Origin: DAOPZC01 sp035353175
GTDB taxonomy: Bacteria; Verrucomicrobiota; Kiritimatiellia; RFP12; UBA1067
Direction of reading: 5' to 3'
DNA: 61,756 nucleotides
NCBI GenBank assembly: GCA_035353175.1
Contig: DAOPZC010000022.1
Span: 1-61,756 of the forward strand
Position numbers and translations under genes: made by a program. Numbering within the stretch: the first letter of the stretch is position 1; each line of letters starts with the position of its first letter. This document shows, piece after piece, positions 8,293 to 17,236 of this stretch. Under the pieces are notes generated by a model that was not told the DNA's origin, did not search any database, and worked only from the letters and a program-made list of their open reading frames with translations.

Positions 8293-9495
8293 ATGTCGCG
8301 CACGGATTTGTCGGCTGAACTCGCGGATGAGATCCGCAGGCGGGTTTTTGCAGAGCCTGGTTTCATGAAGGTGACACAGGTGGTCCGCCGGGGCGGAAAC
8401 ACGTTCCGCGTCAGCTTGCGCCCCGTGGTCATCAAAGGGGAGAAACGTTTTCAGGGCGAGATGACCGATGAGGGGCAGACCTCGGTCAAGAATTTTGACC
8501 TTGAGGCCGCGCAGATAGGACTGGAGGATATGCTGGCGCAGACCGGCCCGCGCGAGTTGCATCTGATGACGGCGACGGGCGACCTGCACGTGCGCGTCAC
8601 CAAGAAGGGCAAGGCGCTGGAATCGCGCAGCGCGAAGATGGAGCGCGCCGTGGATGAGTGTCCCGGACACGACCGCGTCAAGCGCCAGCCGCTGACCTCG
8701 TTCGACTCTGCGGCGTTGCTGAAGGCGATCGAGATCGCGGATGCCGACGGCCGGATCAAGGCGTCCATGCGAGGAAAGTACGATCAGGTGAATGAATTCC
8801 TGAAAGTCATCGACTCCGTCATCTCGGAAAAACCGGAGAAGACGCTGAACATTGTGGACTGCGGCTGCGGGCGTGCCTATCTGACGTTGGCCGTGTATTT
8901 CTATCTGACCCACGTGAGGGAGTTTGACGTGCGCGTGTGCGGCATCGATCGGAAGTCCGATGTGATCGCGACGGCCCGCAAACTGGCCGCGGGTTTGGAC
9001 GTCGCCGAGCATGTGACGTTCATCGAAGGCGACATCGCGACGAGCGAGCCGGAGTTCGAGCCGGACCTGCTGCTGAGCCTGCACGCGTGCGACACGGCGA
9101 CGGACGAGGCGTTGGCGCGCGGCATCGAATGGAAGTGCCGTTATCTGCTTTGCGTGCCCTGCTGTCAGCACGAGTTGCACAAGACGCTGAAGGAGGGCGG
9201 GCCGATGCAGGCCGTCTTGCGCCACGGCATTCTGCGCGAGCGGCTGGCGGACCTGCTGACCGACACATTCCGCGCCCAGATCCTGCGTGTTTTGGGTTTT
9301 CGCGTCAACGTGATGGAGTTCGTCTCGGCGGAGGCTACGGCCCGGAACGTTCTGCTCAAGGCGGAGTTCTCGGTGAAGCCGGGGCAGCAGGCTGCGGTCA
9401 GCGAATACCTGGAGCTGCGCGACTTTTGGAAGGTCACCCCTTGGCTCGAAACCCGCATGCAGCGGCTGATGGGGAAATACCTGTCGCGGTACTGA
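8293..9495 (+). CDS. SAM-dependent methyltransferase, Methyltransf_32 type
   Basis: A 400-residue protein with a good ribosome site (AGGAG) ten bases before the ATG. The N-terminal ~190 residues hold no motif I recognise. The C-terminal half is a class I methyltransferase of the Methyltransf_32/RRNAD1-like group: DCGCGRAYLTLAV is the SAM loop, CGIDRKSD the acidic second strand, FIEGDIA the third, LLSLHACDTATDEAL the family signature, and CVPCCQHEL the following Cys-rich strand. The substrate is unknown; family members are suspected RNA or protein methylases. Confidence 0.8.
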   Translation: MSRTDLSAELADEIRRRVFAEPGFMKVTQVVRRGGNTFRVSLRPVVIKGEKRFQGEMTDEGQTSVKNFDLEAAQIGLEDMLAQTGPRELHLMTATGDLHVRVTKKGKALESRSAKMERAVDECPGHDRVKRQPLTSFDSAALLKAIEIADADGRIKASMRGKYDQVNEFLKVIDSVISEKPEKTLNIVDCGCGRAYLTLAVYFYLTHVREFDVRVCGIDRKSDVIATARKLAAGLDVAEHVTFIEGDIATSEPEFEPDLLLSLHACDTATDEALARGIEWKCRYLLCVPCCQHELHKTLKEGGPMQAVLRHGILRERLADLLTDTFRAQILRVLGFRVNVMEFVSAEATARNVLLKAEFSVKPGQQAAVSEYLELRDFWKVTPWLETRMQRLMGKYLSRY

Positions 9496-9501
9496 GACCG
9501 G

Positions 9502-10413
9502 TCAGATGAGTTCTCCGGGCCGCTGGCAGAAAGGCCGGGCATCGGCGATATCGTCCGCGCCACAGGCCAGCATGACGAGGCGGTCTATGCCGAGGGCGAT
9601 TCCGCCGCAGGGCGGCAGGCCACGTTCGAGGGCGGCGAGGAAGGGCTCATCCAGCGGATAGACTTCTTTGCCGCGCGCGCGCCGCTCCTCGGCCGCCTCA
9701 AGGAAACGCGCGCGTTGCGCGGCCGGGTCGCAGAGCTCGCTGTAGGCGTTGGCGAGCTCGAGTCCCCCGACATAGACTTCCCAGCGCTCGGCTACGTTTG
9801 GATTGTCCGCTTTCAGCCGGGCCAGCGAGGCGGCGGGGGCGGGGTAGTCGGTCAGCACGCACGGCTTGTCCTTCGGCAGGGCCGGCTCAACCTTGCCGAC
9901 CATGTCCATGTCGAAACGGTCGACATCCCAGTTGGCGGTGGGGTCCCAGCCCGCCCATTTCTCGTAGGCCTCGCGCACGGTGCGGCAATGCCAGGGGAGT
10001 GAAAGGTCGATCGCGGCGCCGCGGTAGGTGAACGATGTCTGTCCCGCAACTGTCCGGAAGACGTGGTCGAACAGGGCTTCAGTGTCGCGCAGAATCTCGG
10101 TGTAGTCCGCGCCGGCGCGATACCATTCCAGCATCGTGAACTCGGGGTTGTGGCGTCTGCCGCACTCGCCGCTGCGAAAGCAGGGGCCGATCTGAAAGAT
10201 GCGCGGGCAGCCTTCGGCGAGCAGGCGCTTCATGTGGAGCTCGGGTGATGCGCGCAGCCAGGCGCGGCCCGAGGGAGGCGTGTCGATGTTCGTCTCGAGC
10301 GCGGGCGCGGGGATGCGCGCGGGCGTCTCAACTTCCAGAAAATCCTGTGAATAAAAAAATTCCCGCACCGCGCGCAGGACGCGGCTGCGGATGGCCAGAT
10401 TGGAGAGTTTCAT
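9502..10413 (-). CDS. epmA: EpmA/GenX-like lysyl-tRNA-synthetase paralogue (EF-P lysylation)
   Basis: A 303-residue class II synthetase core without the N-terminal OB-fold anticodon domain of LysRS, which is typical of EpmA (PoxA/GenX). Motif 2 is FRSGECGRRHNPEFTMLEW, the GGLELANAYSEL strand follows, and motif 3 is GGIALGIDRLVML. EpmA attaches (R)-beta-lysine to a conserved Lys of elongation factor P; neither efp nor epmB is in this window. The ATG at 10413 begins MKLSNLAIRSRVLRAVREFF, the usual EpmA start. It lies eight bases after the FmdB-like gene on the same strand, so the two are co-transcribed. Confidence 0.88.
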   Translation of the reverse strand: MKLSNLAIRSRVLRAVREFFYSQDFLEVETPARIPAPALETNIDTPPSGRAWLRASPELHMKRLLAEGCPRIFQIGPCFRSGECGRRHNPEFTMLEWYRAGADYTEILRDTEALFDHVFRTVAGQTSFTYRGAAIDLSLPWHCRTVREAYEKWAGWDPTANWDVDRFDMDMVGKVEPALPKDKPCVLTDYPAPAASLARLKADNPNVAERWEVYVGGLELANAYSELCDPAAQRARFLEAAEERRARGKEVYPLDEPFLAALERGLPPCGGIALGIDRLVMLACGADDIADARPFCQRPGELI

Positions 10414-10421
10414 AACCCGCC

Positions 10422-10673
10422 TCAATACATTTTTTCGTATTCGCCTTTGCCGAGGCGCTTCAGCTTGGTGAAGCCGGCCGCCTTGGCGCGGTCGTCGAGC
10501 TTGGTTTTCGAGCGGCCGATGGCAGGTGCGGTGATCACGCGCCGTATCGGCTGCCCGCACTTCGGGCAAGCTGTCAGGTGCGGGTCGCTGATCGATTGAA
10601 CGGTCTCGAAACCGTTGACGCAGTAAGGGCAGCTCTTTTCGGGGGTTGCGGCTTCGTAATCGTAAACGGGCAT
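10422..10673 (-). CDS. FmdB-type zinc-ribbon protein
   Basis: An 83-residue protein starting MPVYDYEA, the usual FmdB-family opening (M P x Y x Y x C). The first Cys pair is displaced: CPYC at 15-18 and CPKC at 36-39 form the ribbon. A basic tail (RSKTKLDDRAKAAGFTKLKR) resembles a nucleic-acid-binding extension. Members are small regulators or ribosome-associated proteins of unclear role. It is the first gene of a two-gene unit with epmA, which would suit a translation-linked function. Confidence 0.75.
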   Translation of the reverse strand: MPVYDYEAATPEKSCPYCVNGFETVQSISDPHLTACPKCGQPIRRVITAPAIGRSKTKLDDRAKAAGFTKLKRLGKGEYEKMY

Positions 10674-10802
10674 AGTTCCTCGCAGGTTCCTGGGTTTCCT
10701 TGACACGTCGCAGTATAGCACACCGGACGCGCCGCAAAACAGCGGCCTTTTTAGGGGCGGGGGGACGCGCTGATCGGCAACCGAAAGAAAAGGCCGTGGG
10801 GC

Positions 10803-10832
10803 TTGACGCGTCGTCGCGGACTCTGCTACCTT
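10803..10832 (+). promoter_or_regulatory. Candidate promoter for the GH30 gene
   Basis: TTGACG (10803-10808), 18 bases, TACCTT (10827-10832), followed by T-rich sequence and a strong GGAGGGGG ribosome site at 10851. The second box also fits the TAnnTTTG-like -7 element of Bacteroidetes promoters only partly. Judged by eye. Confidence 0.4.
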
Positions 10833-10858
10833 TTTCAAAAATTTGAATACGGAGGGGG

Positions 10859-12427
10859 ATGATGAAGTTTTCATTTGTTCAAGCCGCATGTGCGGTGCTG
10901 GCATCGGTCCCGTACGTTTGGGCCGAACGGTCCGACGTGGAGATCGACCCGTCGACGCGGTATCAGGAAATCGAGCAGTTTGCGGCAGCGGACGCGTGGA
11001 GCGGCAACTTCGTGGGACAGTATTTCGCAGAGCCGCAGAAAGAACAGATCGCGAAATGGCTCTTTTCACAGCGGATCGGCACCGACGGGAACCCGGAAGG
11101 CATCGGGCTCTCCATGTGGCGCGTGAATCTGGGTGGCGGCACGCTGGAACAGGAGGGGGCCAACATTCAGCCGGTTCAGCGCCGCGCGGAATCGTTCCTC
11201 ACCCGGGACGGCCGCGCCTACGACTGGAACAAATGTGCGGGACAGCGCTATTTCATGGAAAAGGCCCGCGCCTACGGGTGCGACATGTTCCTGCTCTTCT
11301 CCAACACGCCGCTGGTGCAGTGGACGCGGAACGGGCAGGGGTACGGCGAGAAAAATGATCCTGCGGCCAACCTCCGGCCGGAGTGCTACGGCAAATTCGC
11401 GGACTATCTGGCGGAGGTCGCGAAGCATTTTCAGGGCCAGGGGTATCGCATCGCCTACGTGAGCCCCATCAACGAGCCGCAGGTGAATTGGGACAGCAAC
11501 CGGCAGGAAGGCTCGCGTTGGCGCGTTCCCGAGATATACAACATGTATGTCGAACTGGAGCGGGCCCTGACCGAACGCAAGCTGGACAGCGTGAAGATGC
11601 TGTTTGGCGAGGCTGCGGCCCTCAAATACATCTATAGCGGCGAGGGCGCGGACGAAAAGCCGGACGATCTGGCGAGGAAGTTTTTTGATCCGGCAAGCCC
11701 CTGGTGCGTGCGCAAGCTGAAGCATATGCCGTTGCTCATCGGCGGTCACAGCTATCACAGCGAGAAGAATCCGAAAGTGTTCAAGGAGACTCGCGAACAG
11801 CTAGCCCAGACCTGTCGGCAATATGGCCTGGACTACCAGCAGACGGAGTGGTGTTTCCTGGACTGCTATTCCGCGAAGACACACAGCGGCTTCACGGCGG
11901 ACTGGAAGGATAACGCCTGCGCGGATATCCAGGTCGGTCTGATGCTTGGACGGCTTGTTTATTCGGATCTTGTGTATGCCGATGCCAAGGCGTGGGGATA
12001 CTGGAAGGGCATGGAGGTGGACGGCAGGTTTGCCTTGACGAGCCTTTCCCCCAAGAACGGCGATCTCACGCAAGGCGGCACGGTCAAAGCCAACAAACTG
12101 CTGTGGGCGCTGGGCAACTTCAGTTTCTTTGTCCGCCCGAAGTATAGCCGGATCGCGTTGTCCGGCGCGGACAATCTGGATGGAAGCGTGGGCGTGGCGT
12201 TTCTGTCGCCGGACCGGAAGCGTCTGGTGGCCGTCTTCGTGAACTCCGGCTTCCAGGCGGACGACATCAAGATCCGTCTGCCGGAACAGGACGCGGCCCG
12301 CGTGGCGCAGGTGCGGGCCTTCCGCACCGATGCGCAGTCGGACCTCGGCCACGCGGCGGTGACGGATCGCGAGGCTTTCACGCTGGGGCCTCGCTCGCTC
12401 ACGACCGTGGTCTTCGATTTCAGATAG
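10859..12427 (+). CDS. Glycoside hydrolase family 30-like secreted enzyme
   Basis: A 522-residue secreted glycosidase with signal peptide (KFSFVQAACAVLASVPYVWA). A (beta/alpha)8 barrel of clan A follows: GGTLEQEGANIQP and YGCDMFLLFSNTPLVQW near the front, AYVSPINEPQVNWD with the acid/base Glu after Asn at the end of strand 4, and YQQTEWCFLD with the nucleophile Glu. The C-terminal beta-sandwich (SRIALSGADN ... VVFDFR) is the usual side domain of GH30. The Asn-Glu-Pro and the Asp at the front fit the beta-1,6-galactanase/glucuronoxylanase part of the family. Two ATGs (10859, 10862) are possible; the second is better spaced from GGAGGGGG. Confidence 0.83.
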   Translation: MMKFSFVQAACAVLASVPYVWAERSDVEIDPSTRYQEIEQFAAADAWSGNFVGQYFAEPQKEQIAKWLFSQRIGTDGNPEGIGLSMWRVNLGGGTLEQEGANIQPVQRRAESFLTRDGRAYDWNKCAGQRYFMEKARAYGCDMFLLFSNTPLVQWTRNGQGYGEKNDPAANLRPECYGKFADYLAEVAKHFQGQGYRIAYVSPINEPQVNWDSNRQEGSRWRVPEIYNMYVELERALTERKLDSVKMLFGEAAALKYIYSGEGADEKPDDLARKFFDPASPWCVRKLKHMPLLIGGHSYHSEKNPKVFKETREQLAQTCRQYGLDYQQTEWCFLDCYSAKTHSGFTADWKDNACADIQVGLMLGRLVYSDLVYADAKAWGYWKGMEVDGRFALTSLSPKNGDLTQGGTVKANKLLWALGNFSFFVRPKYSRIALSGADNLDGSVGVAFLSPDRKRLVAVFVNSGFQADDIKIRLPEQDAARVAQVRAFRTDAQSDLGHAAVTDREAFTLGPRSLTTVVFDFR

Positions 12428-12603
12428 GCCCGCGTCCCGGTTCTGACGCGTGGACGGCAGGGCGCGTCGAACCGCCCGCATCCGCCCTTCGAAAACTCGG
12501 CCGCGCTCCTTTTTGATTTGTGTCAGACAGGGCTATACCGGTAAACTGGCGGCAAATTAAGGTGTGTGCCGCCCGTGCGGCAAAATTCGGAAACGAGGTG
12601 TGT

Positions 12604-14163
12604 ATGGCGTTCTATCTGGGAATCGACAGCAGCACGCAGAGCATGAAGGGGTTGGTTATCGACCCTGCCGCCGGAAACGTCGTGTCGAGCGCGAGTGTCA
12701 ACTTCAATGCGGATCTGCCGCAGTACAAGTGCCCCGACGGGGCTTTGGCGCATGCCGACCCGCTGGTGAAGCACGCCGACCCGCTGATGTGGCTGGCGGC
12801 GCTGGATCTGCTGCTGGCGCGGCTCAAAGCCACGGGCGTCGAAATGGGGCGGATCGCGGCGATCGGCGGCGACGGCCAGCAGCACGGCTCTGTTTATCTC
12901 AATGGACGTTTCGCTCAAGCGTTGTCGGGCCTGAATCCCTCGAATTCGTTGGCCGAACAGCTCAGCGGCGCGTTGGCCCGCCCGACCAGCCCGATCTGGA
13001 TGGACAGCTCGACGTCGGCCGAGTGCCGAGAATTGGACGCGCGGTTCGGCGCGCGCTTGCAGGCGGACACCGGCTCGCCCGCGATCGAGCGCTTCACCGG
13101 ACCGCAGATCCGCAAGTATGCCAAGACTGAGCCCGAGCGCTACGCGCAGACCGAACGCATCCACCTCGTGAGTTCGTTCCTCTGTTCCGTGCTGATCGGC
13201 AGGGACGCGCCGATCGACTCCGGCGACGGCGCGGGCATGAACCTGCTCAACCTCAGTACCCTGGCGTGGGACGCCGAGATCGCGGCGTTCACCGCTCCGG
13301 GCCTGGCCGCCAAGTTGCCGCGCGTCGGCTCAGGCGTGGCCGGCGGTCTGCACGCCTATTTCGCGAAATACGGGCTCAGGCCTGATATTCCCGTGGCGGT
13401 GTGGACGGGCGACAATCCGGCCAGTCTCGTGGGCACGGGCGCGTGGAATGCGGGCGTGGCGGTCGTGAGCCTCGGCACGAGCGATACCTTTTTTGCGGCG
13501 CTGGACGCGTTCCGCACCGATCCTGAAGGGTGCGGCCACGTGTTCGGCAATCCGGCGGGTGGATTCATGAGTTTGGCCTGTTTCAAGAACGGGTCGCTGG
13601 CGCGCGACCGCGTGCGCCAGGAGGCCGGCGCGAGCTGGGAATTTTTTGACAAGACGGCGTTCGAGCTGACATCCGCGGGCAACGGGGGCCGTCTGGCACT
13701 GCCGTGGTTCGTTCCCGAGATCACGCCGCCGGTGCTGACGCCGGGACTGCGCGCGAACTTCGACTTCGCCGCAGCGGCGCCTGAAATCCGCATCCGCGCG
13801 GCCGTGGAGGCGCAGGCTTTGGCGCTGCGCAGCCACGCGCTGTGGATCGGTTCGTTCGATACGATCCGCGTGACGGGCGGGGCCTCGAAGAGCCCCGGGA
13901 TACGCCAGACGCTGGCCGACGTGTTCCAGGCGCGGGTCGAGAGCATCGCGGTGGCAGACTCGGCTGCGTTGGGCGGCGCGATGCTGGCGGCGCACGCGGA
14001 CGGCGTGCCGTTCGGCAAGATGACGGAGGCTTTCTCGCCCGTGACGGCGGTGTGTGACCCGCGTGCGGATTACGCGGCGACGTATGACCGCTTGCTTCCG
14101 GTGATCCGCGAATTGGAGACGTCGGGGTGTCCGTATGCGGCATCCGGGAGCCGGAATTGCTGA
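12604..14163 (+). CDS. Xylulokinase-type FGGY carbohydrate kinase
   Basis: A 519-residue FGGY kinase that phosphorylates a sugar, most likely D-xylulose, feeding the pentose phosphate pathway. YLGIDSSTQSMKGLVID is the N-terminal phosphate loop. IGGDGQQHG and PIWMDSST are the sugar-binding part with catalytic Asp; VVSLGTSDTFF and VTGGASKSPGIRQTLADV are the ATPase-fold FGGY signatures. The length and the SSTQS/WMDSST sequence resemble eukaryotic-type xylulose kinases more than short bacterial XylB. The ATG at 12604 has GAGG upstream. Placed after GH30, it fits release of xylose from hemicellulose. Confidence 0.83.
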   Translation: MAFYLGIDSSTQSMKGLVIDPAAGNVVSSASVNFNADLPQYKCPDGALAHADPLVKHADPLMWLAALDLLLARLKATGVEMGRIAAIGGDGQQHGSVYLNGRFAQALSGLNPSNSLAEQLSGALARPTSPIWMDSSTSAECRELDARFGARLQADTGSPAIERFTGPQIRKYAKTEPERYAQTERIHLVSSFLCSVLIGRDAPIDSGDGAGMNLLNLSTLAWDAEIAAFTAPGLAAKLPRVGSGVAGGLHAYFAKYGLRPDIPVAVWTGDNPASLVGTGAWNAGVAVVSLGTSDTFFAALDAFRTDPEGCGHVFGNPAGGFMSLACFKNGSLARDRVRQEAGASWEFFDKTAFELTSAGNGGRLALPWFVPEITPPVLTPGLRANFDFAAAAPEIRIRAAVEAQALALRSHALWIGSFDTIRVTGGASKSPGIRQTLADVFQARVESIAVADSAALGGAMLAAHADGVPFGKMTEAFSPVTAVCDPRADYAATYDRLLPVIRELETSGCPYAASGSRNC

Positions 14164-14249
14164 CGGTCTTCCGGATCGGCGATGACGCAGGCTTTCGGGC
14201 GAGAGCCGTGAGGGAATCATTCGGATCCAACTAATGAAGAAAGCGATGT

Positions 14250-17201
14250 ATGCGCATATTTGCATCGATGGCCCTGTTGGCGGGGGCCGCCTCTGCCGCC
14301 GATCTCGCTGCGGGATGGACACATTCCGTAGCCGTGAAGGACGGCTATGTCTGGACCTGGGGTGACAACGCCTATGGACAGCTGGGGCAGCCTGATGCCG
14401 GACGCGCGCGGCGTCCGCGGCGCATCGGCGGGCTCAGCAACGTGGTCGCCGTTGCCGCTTCGTGGCATACCCTCGCGCTGACTGCGGACGGGCAGGTCTA
14501 CGCGTGGGGCCGCAACACCGATGGCCAACTCGGGAACGGTCGTTTCGGTCTGGAGGAGAAGGAGCCGGTCCCGGCCCGGGTTGCCGTTCTCGCCGACATT
14601 GTCGCTGTCTCGGCCGGGTGGGACCACAGCCTCGCGTTGACGCGCTCTGGTCAGGTCTACGCGTGGGGCAGCCGTTCGCACGGGCAGCTCGGCGATGGAA
14701 TCCGCAAGACGGGACAGCCCGCGGCCGAGCCGATGCTCGTTCCCGGCCTAGCCGACATCAAGGCGATTGCCGCCGGCGGCCAGCACAGCCTCGCGCTCCG
14801 GAAGGACGGCACGCCCTTCGCATGGGGCAGCAATTGGAATGGACAGCTTGGGAACGGTAAGCTCAGGGCCGGCACGCACAGCGCCGTGCCGCAGCCGGTG
14901 TGTGGCCCCGACGGCAAGGGAGTGTTGGCGAACGTGACCGGCATCGCGGCCGGCGGACTGCACAGCGTGGCGGTGACACGCGATGGTCAGATCTACGCCT
15001 GGGGATATAACGGCACCGGACAGATCCCGTGCGGCTCGCGCGGCGGCTTCTGGGGCGACAAGGGGCTGCGCGACGTGCCGCTGCCGACGGCCGCGCTCGT
15101 CGGCGGAGCGAAAACGGCAAAGCCCGCACAGGGCAGCGCAGTGGCGGCCGGCTACGAGTCGACCTGTGCCCTGACCAGTGAGGGAAAGGTGTTCACGGCG
15201 GGCTGGAGCATGTACGGCGAATTGGGGTCCGGCTCGTCCGGCGGAAACCGCGACACCTTCGGTTCGGTGCTCACGGGCAGGCCGGTGATCTGGGAGCGGC
15301 CGAAGCCCGGTGTCTGGCGGCCGACGCTGGTATACCGTTACACCGACGAGGCCCACGTGAAGGAGGGCCTCAAGGATCTGGAGGTGGCGGACGCGTTCAA
15401 GGGCCCGGCGCTGACGGTGAGCGCCGCCTCTGCGTCAGCGGGCGGCGCCAGCAGCGGACGGATCGCGCGCAACGCCGATAACATCGAGACGCAGGCGACG
15501 TTGATCTATCCGGCGCAGGCCGAGGCCGGCAAGCCGTTGTCGTGCCTGTTTGCGCGGCTGATGTTCGGGGCTCACGAGGGCGACAACGATTTCGCGACGC
15601 AGGTCCGGCTCCGTTGGACAAACGCCGAATCGGGCGAGACCGTCGACATTCCTCTCGATACCGGCGCACGCGCCGGCGCGGGGATACTGCCGCCGCTCGC
15701 CGACATTGTCACCCTCGCGACGGGGATGCATCACGCCCTCGCCCGCGACCGGGCCGGCGACCTTTGGGCGTGGGGCCACAACGGCTTCGGTCAGGTCGGC
15801 GACGGCAGCGTGACGGACCGCACGGTGGCGCAGAAGCTTGCCCCGTTTGACGAGACTGCCCGTCCGCTTCCGCCGACGCCACTGCCGATAGAAGCCGCCG
15901 ACGCCACGCCGCCGCCCGGGGACAAGGTCACCAGCGTCCGCGCCCTGGGCGCGGTCGGTGACGGGATCACGCTCGACCAGCCGGCTCTGCAGCGGGCGAT
16001 CGACGAATGCGGCAGGCAGGGCGGCGGGATCGTCTGGTTCCCGCCGGGGACGTATCTCACCGGCACGCTCGAACTCCGTGACGGCGTCCGGCTCCACCTC
16101 AGCGCCGGCGCGACGATTCTCGCCGCGACCAATCGCGACCACTACCCGAAGGCCGCGCTGATCAGTGCCGCCCATGTGAGCGGCATCGGGGTGTCCGGCC
16201 AAGGCGTGATCGACGGGCAGGGACATTTCGTCGGCGCGCGGGACTGGCGGCACTACGTCGTTCTGTTTGAAGACTGCAGGGACGTGCGGGTGGAGGGGGT
16301 CAGCACGATAAACTCCGGCTGCTGGACCGAGCACTGTATCCGGTGCATCGGCTTGACGATCCGCAACGTCACCGTCCGCAGCCTCCGCCCTGGCCGCAAC
16401 AACGACGGGATCGACCTGTCCGGCTGCGAGAATGTCCGGATCGAGGGGTGTACCGTCATTTCCGACGACGACGCGATCGTGATCAAAAGTCAGTCGGCCG
16501 AACGGGTGAACCGCAACATCGAGGCGGTCAACAACGTCTGCCACACCTATCGCGGCGCATTTAAACTGGGCACAGAGACGCGCGGCGCGTATGAGAACAT
16601 CGTCTGCCGCGATCTGACTTGCTACGGCGCAAAAGCGCTTGAGCTGTACTCGGTGGACGGTTCGGAAGTGAACGGTGTCGATGTGGAAAACGTCCGCGCG
16701 TATGATGCGTTGATCGCGCTCAACATTAAACTTGGCGCGCGTCTGCGGCCCTCCTATTGGGCCAAAGGCCTCGAACCGAAGGTCGGCTGTCTCCGCAAGG
16801 TGCACATCCGGAACGTGACGGCCGAGATCGGCGGGCGGTCGTGGCGCGAAGTGCTGCTCGATCACAACATCACCGATGCCGAATGGGCCACAGGACAGCC
16901 GGAGGCTCCTTACGACAGCTGCATTTCCGGCTTGCCGGGCCAGCTTGTCGAGGACGTGTCGATTGACGGCCTGCAGGCGCGTGTTCCGGGCGGGGCCGAC
17001 GTCGTTCCCGATGTTGCGCGCATTCCCGAAAACCCCGACATTTATCCCCATGGCGGAAACTTCGGCGTGTTGCCGGCCTATGGTCTTTTCGTGCGCCACG
17101 CCAAGAACGTGACAATCCGCAATGCGGTCATCGAAACCGCACGGCCCGATGCGCGGCCGCCTTTCGCCTCGTTCGACGCGCCGGGCCTGAGCATCGAGTA
17201 G
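14250..17201 (+). CDS. Exported RCC1-repeat + GH28 (polygalacturonase-like) fusion
   Basis: A 983-residue protein with signal peptide (MRIFASMALLAGAASAAD). Residues ~20-530 hold RCC1 repeats, each with GxxHSLAL...G.vyaWG.n..GQLG (for example HTLALTADGQVYAWGRN and HALARDRAGDLWAWGHN), that fold as a beta-propeller; a non-RCC1 insert (~340-480) splits them. Residues ~555-983 are a right-handed beta-helix of the GH28/pectin-lyase type: AVGDGITLDQPALQRAIDEC, GGGIVWFPPGTY, then RNNDGIDLSGCENV (NxDGID), DDDAIVIKS (the catalytic DD) and an RGAFKLGTET segment. It likely hydrolyses pectic galacturonans or rhamnogalacturonan. The propeller could be an adhesion or substrate module. I know of no standard family combining the two. 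Confidence 0.85.
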   Translation: MRIFASMALLAGAASAADLAAGWTHSVAVKDGYVWTWGDNAYGQLGQPDAGRARRPRRIGGLSNVVAVAASWHTLALTADGQVYAWGRNTDGQLGNGRFGLEEKEPVPARVAVLADIVAVSAGWDHSLALTRSGQVYAWGSRSHGQLGDGIRKTGQPAAEPMLVPGLADIKAIAAGGQHSLALRKDGTPFAWGSNWNGQLGNGKLRAGTHSAVPQPVCGPDGKGVLANVTGIAAGGLHSVAVTRDGQIYAWGYNGTGQIPCGSRGGFWGDKGLRDVPLPTAALVGGAKTAKPAQGSAVAAGYESTCALTSEGKVFTAGWSMYGELGSGSSGGNRDTFGSVLTGRPVIWERPKPGVWRPTLVYRYTDEAHVKEGLKDLEVADAFKGPALTVSAASASAGGASSGRIARNADNIETQATLIYPAQAEAGKPLSCLFARLMFGAHEGDNDFATQVRLRWTNAESGETVDIPLDTGARAGAGILPPLADIVTLATGMHHALARDRAGDLWAWGHNGFGQVGDGSVTDRTVAQKLAPFDETARPLPPTPLPIEAADATPPPGDKVTSVRALGAVGDGITLDQPALQRAIDECGRQGGGIVWFPPGTYLTGTLELRDGVRLHLSAGATILAATNRDHYPKAALISAAHVSGIGVSGQGVIDGQGHFVGARDWRHYVVLFEDCRDVRVEGVSTINSGCWTEHCIRCIGLTIRNVTVRSLRPGRNNDGIDLSGCENVRIEGCTVISDDDAIVIKSQSAERVNRNIEAVNNVCHTYRGAFKLGTETRGAYENIVCRDLTCYGAKALELYSVDGSEVNGVDVENVRAYDALIALNIKLGARLRPSYWAKGLEPKVGCLRKVHIRNVTAEIGGRSWREVLLDHNITDAEWATGQPEAPYDSCISGLPGQLVEDVSIDGLQARVPGGADVVPDVARIPENPDIYPHGGNFGVLPAYGLFVRHAKNVTIRNAVIETARPDARPPFASFDAPGLSIE

Positions 17202-17236
17202 CGCAAGATGAAACGCCCCCGACCGTGTAATCAGGT

